The notes under the pieces were generated by a model. It was given only the letters and a program-made list of their open reading frames with translations. It was not told where the DNA came from and did not search any database. The position numbers and the translations under genes are program-made. Below, piece by piece: positions 1 through 6,142 of a stretch of 6,719 bases of DNA. The DNA is from a bacterium (GTDB lineage: Bacteria; Desulfobacterota; Binatia; UBA12015). Position 1 is the first letter of the stretch; each line of letters begins with the position of its first letter. The stretch is taken from the NCBI GenBank assembly GCA_018970825.1, contig JAGWVP010000178.1, positions 1 through 6,719 of the forward strand, read 5' to 3'.

Positions 1-1235
1 CGCTGCCTGCTCACGTTTCGCTGCTCACCGGGCTCGATGCCGAAGCGCACGGCGTGGAGGACGACGGCCTCGCGATCCCGGAGACCGTGCGCACGCTCGC
101 GGAGCGCGCGAAGGCGTCGGGGATCGAGACCGCGGGCGTCTTCGCCGGGCCCTACCTGCAGCCGGCCTACGGGTTCGGCCGCGGGTTCGGGACCTACGCC
201 AACTGCAGCGGGCTCGGCAGCGACGACTCCGGGCTCGGGATCGACTGGGGGGAACGGAAGGGAACCCACCGCCTGAGCCACGAAGCGGTGACGAATCCCT
301 GCGTCCGCGAGCGCGTCGCCGGCTGGGCTCGTCGCGCGCCGAAGAGGGGCAGGCGCTTCCTGTTCGTCCACCTCTGGGACGTGCACTACGACTACGCACC
401 GCCCCCGGGCTACGTCGAGATCTTCGATCCGGACTACGACGGCGGCACCGACTTCTCGAAGTTGTTCGTGAACGACGCGATCGGCCCGAAGATGCCGGCT
501 CGCGACCTGCGCCACCTGCTCGCGCTCTACGACGGCGAGATCCGCTGGACCGACGACACGATCGCCGCGATCCTCGCCGACCTCGAGAGCGAGGGGCTGC
601 TGCGGAACTCGGTCGTGATCGTCACGTCGGACCACGGCGAGGAGTTCTTCGAGCACGGCGGCAAGGCGCATCGGCAGACCCTTCACGAGGAGGTGCTTCG
701 GGTGCCTCTCGTCGTGGCCCGCCCCGGCGGTCCGCCGGTCCGGCGTCGGTCCGACGAGGTCGTGAGCCTCGCCGACGTGGCGCCCGCGATCTGCCACTGG
801 CTCGGGATTCCCTGCTCCGACCTGGGGCCGCCCGGTGCGCTCGCCGAGACCGGCCGACGGGACTCCGTGCACGCCCGGGACGACGCCCTCGCGCACCTCG
901 TCCGCGGACGAACGGGAAGCGACCACGCCTGGATCGGGCACCATGCGAAGGTGATCGAGGGCCGGGACGGGACGATCGACGTCTTCGGGCCGCCGACCTT
1001 TCCCGGCAACGACCTGCTGCCCGTCGCCACCTTCTCCCGCGGCGACACGACGCATGCTTCGAGTTTCGCGCTCGACTCCGTTCGGGCGATGGACGCGCGG
1101 GTCGCCGCCGCCCGGGAACGGGCGGGACTGCTCCACCCGCCCGCGCCGCGGCCGACCGCGGCGATCGACGACGCGACCCGCGGGCGACTCGAGTCGCTCG
1201 GCTACCTGCCGCGGGCGGAGGAGCAGTCCCGGTAG
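1..1235 (+). CDS. Sulfatase-fold hydrolase/transferase (alkaline-phosphatase superfamily), 5'-truncated
   Basis: The reading frame is open from the window edge (first full codon at 3) to TAG at 1233-1235, so the true start lies upstream; GTG at 54 is an internal valine. Visible sulfatase features, in order: LPAHVSLLTG at 3-32 followed by HGV at 48-56 (signature-1 region); the block FVHLWDVHYDYAPP around 360-404, typical of metal/substrate-binding loops; VTSDHGEEFFEHGG at 621-662, whose Asp (630) and His (633) match the conserved metal ligands; then TLHEEVLRVPLVV; and a C-terminal LESLGYLP, a common end in this family. Sulfatase-fold enzymes hydrolyse or transfer sulfate or phosphate esters, usually in the periplasm; the signal peptide, if any, is outside the window. 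The nucleophile codon is ?CG and the usual Arg of CxPxR is His, so this is not a formylglycine-type sulfatase. A phospho- or sulfo-ester hydrolase or a phosphoethanolamine-like transferase remains possible. The family is secure; the substrate is unknown. It probably forms an operon with the next gene. Confidence 0.9.
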   Translation, partial: LPAHVSLLTGLDAEAHGVEDDGLAIPETVRTLAERAKASGIETAGVFAGPYLQPAYGFGRGFGTYANCSGLGSDDSGLGIDWGERKGTHRLSHEAVTNPCVRERVAGWARRAPKRGRRFLFVHLWDVHYDYAPPPGYVEIFDPDYDGGTDFSKLFVNDAIGPKMPARDLRHLLALYDGEIRWTDDTIAAILADLESEGLLRNSVVIVTSDHGEEFFEHGGKAHRQTLHEEVLRVPLVVARPGGPPVRRRSDEVVSLADVAPAICHWLGIPCSDLGPPGALAETGRRDSVHARDDALAHLVRGRTGSDHAWIGHHAKVIEGRDGTIDVFGPPTFPGNDLLPVATFSRGDTTHASSFALDSVRAMDARVAAARERAGLLHPPAPRPTAAIDDATRGRLESLGYLPRAEEQSR

Positions 1236-1244
1236 GGACTGCTC
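1221..1244 (+). promoter_or_regulatory. Perfect 10-bp inverted repeat at the sulfatase/FkbM junction, candidate coupling hairpin
   Basis: The arms GAGCAGTCCC (1221-1230) and GGGACTGCTC (1235-1244) are perfectly complementary around the 4-nt loop GGTA. The stop codon of the upstream gene (1233-1235) lies in the loop and the first base of the right arm, and the next gene's GTG starts at 1245, immediately after the stem. The only Shine-Dalgarno-like bases for that start (AGGGA, 1234-1238) are largely inside the right arm. There is no T-run after the stem, so an intrinsic terminator is unlikely. The inferred role is translational coupling: a ribosome finishing the sulfatase gene would open the stem and expose the next start. 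Confidence 0.6.
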
Positions 1245-1988
1245 GTGGTGCCCCGGAAGGGTCGGAATCCGCCGCCCTTGGCCGCCCCTCTCCTTGCTCG
1301 CCTGCGAGCGTTCGTCACCTCCGCGACCCGCGGCGGATCGGGCATCCGCGTGCCCGAGCTCGCGAGGATCGTCGGGACCGACCGGCCGACCATTCTCGAG
1401 ATCGGCGCGAACGACGGAACGCACACGCTGCAATTCGCCGCCTGCTTCCGCGATCCCGTGATCCACTGCTTCGAGCCGGAGCCGCGCGCGATCCGGCGAT
1501 TCCGTCGCAACCTCCGCGGCGTTCCGAACGTCCGGCTCGTCGAGGCGGCCGCGGGTGCAGCGACGGGCACGGTGCGCTTCCACCGCAGCGGCGGGCAGCG
1601 GCACAAGCGCTGGCGACGGCCGCTCCCCGAGGGCTGGGACTACTCGGGTTCGATCCGCCCGCCGAAGCGCCACCTGGAGGTCCACCCCGACGTGGAGTTC
1701 CGGGAGGTGATCGAGGTCCCGATGCTCTCGATCGACGACTGGGCCCGCGAGCACCCGGTCGAGCGGGTCGACCTCGTGTGGATGGACGTGCAGGGAGCCG
1801 AGCGCGAGGTCCTCGCGGGCATGAGAGCGACCTTGCCGCGGGTCCGTTTTCTCTACACCGAGTTCAGCGACGTCGAACTCTACGAGGGACAGCCGAACCT
1901 CGCGGCGATCCTCGGGATGCTGCCCGACTTCGAGGTGATGGAGCGTTTCCCGGGAGACGTCCTGCTCCGCCGTCGCGGAGCCGCCTGA
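1245..1988 (+). CDS. FkbM-family SAM-dependent methyltransferase
   Basis: A 247-residue class I (Rossmann-fold) methyltransferase of the FkbM/Methyltransf_21 type. Motif I is ILEIGANDG (residues 50-58, SAM-binding glycine loop). The acidic residue that usually contacts the SAM ribose is in CFEPEP (Glu77). The family hallmarks SIDDW and WMDVQGAEREVL follow, with Trp179 and the DVQGAE block at 181-186. There is no signal peptide or membrane segment, so it is cytoplasmic. The first 45 or so residues are basic and poorly diagnostic. FkbM proteins O-methylate polyketides, sugars or glycans; the acceptor cannot be read from sequence. The start is GTG at 1245, 9 nt after the upstream stop; GTG at 1248 is an equally plausible neighbour. 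Tight spacing and the junction hairpin argue for co-expression with the sulfatase-like gene, consistent with a surface-glycan or metabolite-modification pair. The family call is firm; the pathway is inferred. Confidence 0.9.
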   Translation: MVPRKGRNPPPLAAPLLARLRAFVTSATRGGSGIRVPELARIVGTDRPTILEIGANDGTHTLQFAACFRDPVIHCFEPEPRAIRRFRRNLRGVPNVRLVEAAAGAATGTVRFHRSGGQRHKRWRRPLPEGWDYSGSIRPPKRHLEVHPDVEFREVIEVPMLSIDDWAREHPVERVDLVWMDVQGAEREVLAGMRATLPRVRFLYTEFSDVELYEGQPNLAAILGMLPDFEVMERFPGDVLLRRRGAA

Positions 1989-2025
1989 CGGGACGCGGAC
2001 CACTCGCGGGGCACCGCCCGGACGA

Positions 2026-2061
2026 TTGCGCCGGAGGCCCCTTCGGCCGATAGTCCGAAGG
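2026..2061 (+). promoter_or_regulatory. Candidate promoter with a dyad around the -10, immediately before the esterase start
   Basis: TTGCGC (2026-2031) and GATAGT (2049-2054) are separated by 17 nt and match the sigma-70 -35/-10 consensus at 3/6 and 4/6 positions. The GATAGT lies in the loop of a perfect 7-bp inverted repeat, CCTTCGG (2040-2046) and CCGAAGG (2055-2061). If this is real, transcription would begin at about the GTG codon at 2061, giving a leaderless message and an operator-like dyad over the -10. The match is modest and could be chance. The alternative reading is that GGAGG at 2033-2037 is a Shine-Dalgarno brought close to the start by this hairpin. Confidence 0.35.
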
Positions 2062-3917
2062 TGCGAAGAACGGCTCCCAGGGGCGCATTCCTCGCTTGCC
2101 TGCTGCTCGCCACGCTCGGAGGCACGGCCTGCTCGCGAAGCCGCGCTCCGTTCGAACCGTCCGCGGCCGATCCCGCGACCCGGCGTCGCCTGCCCGAGGG
2201 CGAGGTCGTGGGCGGTGCGGGCCGATACGGATCGCAGGCCTGGCTCGGGATCCCCTACGCGAAGCCTCCGGTCGGCGATCTCCGCTGGCGGGCTCCTCGG
2301 CCCGGCGATCCGTGGACGGGCGTGCGCGAGGCGATCGTCCCGCCCGCTCCCTGCGTGCAGTACGCGAGCCCGATGGGCGGCGTCGACTCGGCGCCCGCGA
2401 ACACGCCGGTCGGTCGCGAAGACTGCCTCGCGCTCAACGTGTGGACGCCTCCGTTCGCGACCGCCGACGTCCCGACCGGCGATCGACGCCTGCCGGTGCT
2501 CGTGTGGATCCACGGTGGCGGCAACTCGATCGGGCAGGTGGCCTTCTACGAAGGCGGTCGCCTCGCGGTCGAGGAGAACGTGGTGGTCGTCGCCGTGCAG
2601 TACCGGCTCGGCCCGCTCGGCTGGTTCCGCCATGCCTCGCTCCGCGCCGGCTCGGACGGGGCCGAAGCGTCCGGGAACTTCGGCACCCTCGACCTGGTAC
2701 GCGCGCTCGAGTGGGTGCGCGACGACGTCGCCGCGTTCGGCGGCGATCCGGGCAACGTCACGATCTTCGGCGAATCCGCGGGCGGGCAGAACGTCTACTC
2801 GCTGCTGCTGTCGCCGAACGCGCGCGGCCTGTTCCACCGGGCGATCGTGGAGAGCGGCGGCCTGCGCTTCTTCGGAACGAGCGAGTGCGAGAACGCCGCC
2901 GACGCCGACGTCCCGGGCCACGTGCAGGGTTCGACCGAGGCGATCCTGCGCCTGCTGCTCGCCGAGGGGCGCGCCTCCGACCGGGCGTCGGCGAAGGACA
3001 CCCTCGCGAAGATGGGCGACGCCGGGGCCGCCGCCTGGCTCCGCTCGCTCGACCCGAAGAAGATCCTGCTCGCCTACGAGCCCACGAAGACCTCGGGCAT
3101 GATCGACATGCCCCGCGTGATCGCCGACGGAACCGTCCTCCCGGCGGGCGACCCGGTCGAGCGGCTCCGCGCGGGCGACTGGGCGCGCGTCCCGGTCGTC
3201 GCGGGCACGAACCGCGACGAGAACAGGCTCTTCCTGTTCGCCGACCCGAACCGGATCGTGAAGCGCCTGTGGTTCCTGCCTCGCTTCGTCGACGAGCCCT
3301 CCTACCTCGCGACCGCGGACGCCATGTCGCGACAGTGGAAGGCGACCGGCGCCGACGCCCCCGCGCGCGCCATGCAGGCCTCCGCGGGACCGGGCGGCCC
3401 GCCGGTCTTCGTCTACCGCTTCGACTGGGACGAGGAGCCGATCGTGCTCGGCGCCGACCTCTCGAAGATGCTCGGCGCCGCTCACGGCTTCGAGATCCCG
3501 TTCGTCTTCGGCCACTTCGACCTCGGGCGCGCGGGCAACGTGGTGTTCGACGAGCGCGGCCGGGAGGAGCGCGAGGCCCTCTCGCGCGCGATGCGCTCCT
3601 ACTGGGCGCAGTTCGCGCGCACCGGGGACCCCGGACGCGGCGGGCGGGGCGACCTTCCCGCGTGGACGCCCTGGCAGCCCGACGGGCCGTCGAAGACGCT
3701 CGTGCTCGACACGCCCGCGAGCGGCGGCATCCACATGACGCCGATCGAGGAGACGATGCCCGCGATCGTCGCGGCGGTCGAGGACGATCCGCGCGTGCCG
3801 ACGCCGCAGGCCCGCTGCGCGGTCTTCGCGGAGATGACGCGGTGGGGTCGCGGCTTCGGCCGCGAGGACTACCTGCGGGCGGGCTGCGGGGCCTGGCCCC
3901 TCGATCCCGCCCGGTGA
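2061..3917 (+). CDS. Type-B carboxylesterase, predicted lipoprotein
   Basis: A 618-residue alpha/beta-hydrolase of the carboxylesterase type-B (COesterase/cholinesterase-like) family, slightly longer than the usual 500-550 residues because of its leader and insertions. Residues 1-24 look like a lipoprotein signal: RR near the start, a hydrophobic run at about 9-20, then GGTAC with Cys24 as the probable lipidated residue (Gly at -3 is tolerated but not ideal). The family signature WLGIPYAKPPVGDLRW follows. The oxyanion-hole HGGG is at 151-154, EDCLALNVW lies before it, and the nucleophile elbow GESAGG has Ser239. The other triad members are Glu387 (in GTNRDENRLF) and His475 (in AAHGFEIPFVFG). 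All catalytic residues are present, so it should hydrolyse carboxylic esters, probably anchored in the envelope. Substrate unknown. GTG at 2061 is chosen because it gives the complete signal peptide; no other in-frame start lies close upstream. It is 72 nt from the methyltransferase and may be a separate transcription unit. Confidence 0.9.
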   Translation: MRRTAPRGAFLACLLLATLGGTACSRSRAPFEPSAADPATRRRLPEGEVVGGAGRYGSQAWLGIPYAKPPVGDLRWRAPRPGDPWTGVREAIVPPAPCVQYASPMGGVDSAPANTPVGREDCLALNVWTPPFATADVPTGDRRLPVLVWIHGGGNSIGQVAFYEGGRLAVEENVVVVAVQYRLGPLGWFRHASLRAGSDGAEASGNFGTLDLVRALEWVRDDVAAFGGDPGNVTIFGESAGGQNVYSLLLSPNARGLFHRAIVESGGLRFFGTSECENAADADVPGHVQGSTEAILRLLLAEGRASDRASAKDTLAKMGDAGAAAWLRSLDPKKILLAYEPTKTSGMIDMPRVIADGTVLPAGDPVERLRAGDWARVPVVAGTNRDENRLFLFADPNRIVKRLWFLPRFVDEPSYLATADAMSRQWKATGADAPARAMQASAGPGGPPVFVYRFDWDEEPIVLGADLSKMLGAAHGFEIPFVFGHFDLGRAGNVVFDERGREEREALSRAMRSYWAQFARTGDPGRGGRGDLPAWTPWQPDGPSKTLVLDTPASGGIHMTPIEETMPAIVAAVEDDPRVPTPQARCAVFAEMTRWGRGFGREDYLRAGCGAWPLDPAR

Positions 3918-3922
3918 GATCG

Positions 3923-3961
3923 CGACGACTCGGCGCGAGCGAGCTCTCGCGGGAATCGTCG
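3923..3961 (+). terminator. Two-part stem-loop after the esterase, possible terminator
   Basis: An outer stem CGACGA (3923-3928) / TCGTCG (3956-3961) encloses an inner stem CGCGAG (3934-3939) / CTCGCG (3946-3951) with a 6-nt loop; a 5x4 internal loop separates them. It begins 5 nt after the esterase stop and lies upstream of the gshA promoter candidate, as expected for a terminator. There is no T-tract, so if it acts it is not a classical intrinsic terminator. Confidence 0.35.
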
Positions 3962-3978
3962 GCCCCGGGGGGTCGCCC

Positions 3979-4007
3979 TTGTCACTGCGAGGGTGCGCCT
4001 CTAGGGT
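3979..4007 (+). promoter_or_regulatory. Sigma-70-like promoter for gshA
   Basis: TTGTCA at 3979-3984 matches the -35 consensus TTGACA at 5 of 6 positions. It is followed by exactly 17 nt and TAGGGT at 4002-4007, which keeps the T1, A2 and T6 positions of the -10 consensus, as is common in GC-rich bacteria. Transcription would start about 4013-4015, only 3-5 nt before the ATG at 4018. No purine-rich Shine-Dalgarno occurs between them (the stretch is CCTTCCTCCC), which fits a leaderless or nearly leaderless message. Confidence 0.55.
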
Positions 4008-4017
4008 CCTTCCTCCC

Positions 4018-5400
4018 ATGAGCGACTACGTCGAGAAGGGCCCCGACGCGCTGCCGATCGAGTCGATCGACCAGCTCGTCGGCCACTTCGAGCGGGGCTG
4101 CAAGCCGCGCTCGGACTGGACGGTGGGGACCGAGTACGAGAAGCCCGCGGTGGATCGCCGCACCGGGCTCGCGATCCCGTTCGACGGACCTCGCGGGGTC
4201 GAGGCCATCCTCCGCGCGATGGCCGATCGCTACGGCTGGGAGCCGCAGGAGGAGCGCGGTCGCGTCGTCGCGCTGACCCGGGAGGGCCGGGGCAGCGTGA
4301 CGCTCGAGCCCGGGGGCCAGGTCGAGCTGTCGGGGCACAACTTCGCGACCCTGCACGAGACGCACGCCGAGCTCGTGCGGCACGCGGCGGAACTGGTCTC
4401 GATCGGCGACGAGTTGGACGTCGCGTTCCTCGGCTTGGGCATCACCCCCTTCTCGCGCCTCGACCAGATCCCGTGGGTCCCCAAGGCCCGCTACGGGATC
4501 ATGGGTCCCTACATGCTGCGGGTCGGCTCGCTCGGGCAGCGCATGATGAAGCAGACGACCACGGTGCAGGTGAACGTCGACTTCGGCAGCGAGTCGGACG
4601 CGATGATGAAGATGCGGGTCGCGATGGGAATCGGGGCGATCCTGAACGCGATCTTCGCGAACTCGCCGATCAGCGACGGCGCACCGAACGGCTTTCTCTC
4701 CTACCGCGGCCACGTCTGGACCGACACCGACACGTCGCGCAGCGGGCTCCTGCCCTTCGTGTTCGAGGAACGCGCAGGCTTCGAGGATTACGTCGACTGG
4801 GCGCTCGACGTGCCGATGTACTTCGTGCGCCGCGGCGGCGCGTTCCGCGACATGACCGGGATGACCTTCCGCCGTTTCTGGGAGGAGGGCTGCGACGGCC
4901 TGCGCGCGACGGTCGGCGACTTCGCGCTCCACCTCTCGACGCTGTTCCCCGACGCTCGCCTCAAGACCTACATCGAGCTCCGCACGGCCGACAGCCAGCC
5001 GCCGGAGACCATGCTCGGGCTGCCCGCGATCGCCAAGGGCGTGCTCTACGAGCCCGACTGCCTGTCGGCGGCCTGGGACCTCGTGAAGGACTTCGCCTGG
5101 GAGGAGCGCCTCGCGCTCGTGCTCGACGCGCAACGGGCGGGGCTCGCGGCTCCCGTGCGTCGCTGGCGGGTCGCCGATCTCGCCCGGGAACTGGTCGGGA
5201 TCGCCGAGGAGGGCCTGCGTCGGCAGGGTTGCCGCGACGAACGCGGAGACGACGAGCGAGTCCACCTGGAAAGCACGCGGGAACTCGTTCGCAGCGGGCG
5301 GACCCATGCCGAGCGGGTGCTCGATCTCTGGCAGGGGGCATGGGACCGCGAGCCGGCGAAACTGGTCGCCGGAACGGCCTGGCGGGCGGTGCCCGGCTAG
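4018..5400 (+). CDS. gshA: Glutamate-cysteine ligase, plant/proteobacterial type (GCS2 family)
   Basis: A 460-residue cytoplasmic enzyme that joins L-glutamate to L-cysteine using ATP to give gamma-glutamylcysteine, the first and usually limiting step of glutathione synthesis. The length matches the plant/alpha-proteobacterial class rather than the E. coli class. Visible family blocks: GCKPRSDWTVGTEYEK (27-42; the Glu residues are substrate/metal-site candidates), VTLEPGGQVELSG (94-106), WVPKARYGIMGPYM (153-166), KQTTTVQVNVDF (179-190), and YIELRTADSQPP (318-329). There is no signal peptide. ATG at 4018 is chosen because the family's N-terminal region begins just after it; a TTG at 3979 would add 13 unsupported residues and coincides with the -35 box. 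It has its own promoter candidate and is convergent with the minus-strand gene at 5455-5949. No gshB is visible, so the second step must be encoded elsewhere, or gamma-glutamylcysteine itself is the product. Homologous EgtA-type ligases are a less likely alternative. Confidence 0.88.
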   Translation: MSDYVEKGPDALPIESIDQLVGHFERGCKPRSDWTVGTEYEKPAVDRRTGLAIPFDGPRGVEAILRAMADRYGWEPQEERGRVVALTREGRGSVTLEPGGQVELSGHNFATLHETHAELVRHAAELVSIGDELDVAFLGLGITPFSRLDQIPWVPKARYGIMGPYMLRVGSLGQRMMKQTTTVQVNVDFGSESDAMMKMRVAMGIGAILNAIFANSPISDGAPNGFLSYRGHVWTDTDTSRSGLLPFVFEERAGFEDYVDWALDVPMYFVRRGGAFRDMTGMTFRRFWEEGCDGLRATVGDFALHLSTLFPDARLKTYIELRTADSQPPETMLGLPAIAKGVLYEPDCLSAAWDLVKDFAWEERLALVLDAQRAGLAAPVRRWRVADLARELVGIAEEGLRRQGCRDERGDDERVHLESTRELVRSGRTHAERVLDLWQGAWDREPAKLVAGTAWRAVPG

Positions 5401-5416
5401 GCCCGAGACCCCGAGA

Positions 5417-5441
5417 GCCGCGCGCGGAGCGTGCGCGCGGC
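5417..5441. terminator. GC-rich hairpin between convergent genes, possible bidirectional terminator
   Basis: GCCGCGCGC (5417-5425) and GCGCGCGGC (5433-5441) form a perfect 9-bp, all-G/C stem with a 7-nt loop, in the 54-nt gap between the gshA stop (5400) and the stop of the minus-strand gene (5455-5457). The position fits a terminator serving both genes. No T-run follows on either strand, so termination may be Rho-dependent or simply roadblock-like. Confidence 0.5.
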
Positions 5442-5454
5442 ATTCGAGGGTCGG

Positions 5455-5949
5455 CTAATTGGGCGCGGCTGCGCCCGCGGCCGCGGGAATCTGGGTCGCT
5501 CCCGCCTGGGTGAGCACGCCGACGGCGGACGGACCGCCCGGGACCACCGTCTTGTTCTCGAGGTCGACCTGGAACTCGGCGCGCTTGTGCTCGCTGCCCT
5601 CCATCCAGTTCAGCTTGACGGTGTAGAGCGGTCCCTGCACCTGGGCTGCGGACCAAGCGAACTGGCCGACGAACGTGCCCTTGGTGCGCGCCTCGTTGCT
5701 CATGTCGATCGTCGCGTCCGAGAGGTTGCGCGACATGCCGGGCAACTTGAGCTCTCTCACCTTGGCCTGCGCCTCGTTTTCGCGCCCCTCCCACCCCGCG
5801 CCGAGCTGGTGGCTGACGAACCAGATGAAGCCGAGGGTGCCGAGAGCGAGCGCCAGCCAGCCGAGCAGGCCTCCTGCGTTCCAGCCCTTGTTCTCGTCGG
5901 TCACGGGTGCGACCACCTTGCCGCCCTCGTTGCGCTCGCGATCCGCCAT
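5455..5949 (-). CDS. Uncharacterised single-pass membrane protein
   Basis: I do not recognise this 164-residue protein. A charged N-terminal segment (1-21, with several Glu/Asp and Arg/Lys) precedes one hydrophobic helix at about 24-45 (GWNAGGLLGWLALALG region, ending FIWFV). A mostly hydrophilic domain (46-150) follows, containing WEGRENEAQAKVRELKLPGM, a WSAAQVQGPLYTVKLNW stretch of likely beta-strands, and AEFQVDLENKTVVPGG. The tail is Ala/Pro-rich and ends in PN. No signal-peptidase site is evident, so it probably stays as an N-terminally anchored inner-membrane protein with its domain outside the cytoplasm. The start is ATG at 5947-5949, with Shine-Dalgarno AAGGGG (minus strand, 5958-5963) 8 nt upstream. 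The frame stays open to 6111, but that extension is basic, low-complexity and lacks a better ribosome site. Coding is supported by the RBS, natural composition and the convergent arrangement; the function is unknown. Confidence 0.8.
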   Translation of the reverse strand: MADRERNEGGKVVAPVTDENKGWNAGGLLGWLALALGTLGFIWFVSHQLGAGWEGRENEAQAKVRELKLPGMSRNLSDATIDMSNEARTKGTFVGQFAWSAAQVQGPLYTVKLNWMEGSEHKRAEFQVDLENKTVVPGGPSAVGVLTQAGATQIPAAAGAAAPN

Positions 5950-5997
5950 GGTGAATTCCCCTTCGGAGTTCCGGAGTTCCCGCCCCCCGGAAGGGAG

Positions 5998-6041
5998 GGC
6001 TGCGACCTCATAACGCAGCCTGCGCGGGCGGCAAAGCCGCC
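5998..6041 (-). promoter_or_regulatory. Two hairpins in the probable 5' leader of the minus-strand gene
   Basis: The first stem pairs 5998-6004 with 6014-6020 (7 bp, 9-nt loop) and the second pairs 6027-6032 with 6036-6041 (6 bp, AAA triloop on the plus strand). Both lie 50-90 nt upstream of the ATG at 5949 and would be transcribed in the leader if the promoter is in the AT-rich island. They could modulate translation or mark a processing or attenuation site; no known riboswitch is recognised. Confidence 0.35.
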
Positions 6042-6113
6042 GTCGGGGGCCGGCCCGGCAGGCGTCGCGTCGACCCGTCGAGGAGGGCTCGCCCGCCTGG
6101 GGGACCGGCAACG

Positions 6114-6142
6114 ATGAAAATCAGTTTTTCTTATGAGAGCAA
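6114..6142 (-). promoter_or_regulatory. Candidate promoter for the minus-strand membrane-protein gene
   Basis: On the minus strand, TTGCTC (6142-6137) and TTTCAT (6119-6114) are 17 nt apart within the most AT-rich stretch of the window. They match sigma-70 consensus at about 3/6 and 4/6 positions. The resulting leader would be about 155-160 nt and contain both hairpins. The hexamers are weak; the location is the best support. Confidence 0.3.

Noticed and set aside
54..1235. GTG at 54 as the start of the sulfatase-like gene
   Set aside because: Conserved family sequence (LPAHVSLLTG) is encoded upstream in the same frame to the window edge, so the gene is truncated by the window rather than starting here.
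3979..4017. TTG at 3979 as the gshA start
   Set aside because: It adds 13 residues without family support, lacks a ribosome site and coincides with the -35 hexamer.
2096..4021. Long plus-strand frame (641 codons) overlapping the esterase
   Set aside because: Its translation is extremely Arg-rich and low complexity; the overlapping frame encodes an esterase with a full catalytic triad.
3982..5307. Long open frame (441 codons) on the minus strand across gshA
   Set aside because: It lies opposite a clearly recognisable glutamate-cysteine ligase, is Arg/His/Glu-rich with no motif, and is the usual antisense frame of a high-GC gene.
5455..5949. Assignment of the membrane protein to the Coa1-type cytochrome oxidase assembly family
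   Set aside because: The size and single helix are similar, but I could not match the family's conserved blocks; naming it would be a guess.
5950..6111. N-terminal extension of the minus-strand membrane protein (to 218 residues)
   Set aside because: The extra segment is Arg/Ala/Gly-rich shadow-like sequence containing the hairpins and the ribosome site; ATG at 5949 has an AAGGGG site at proper spacing.
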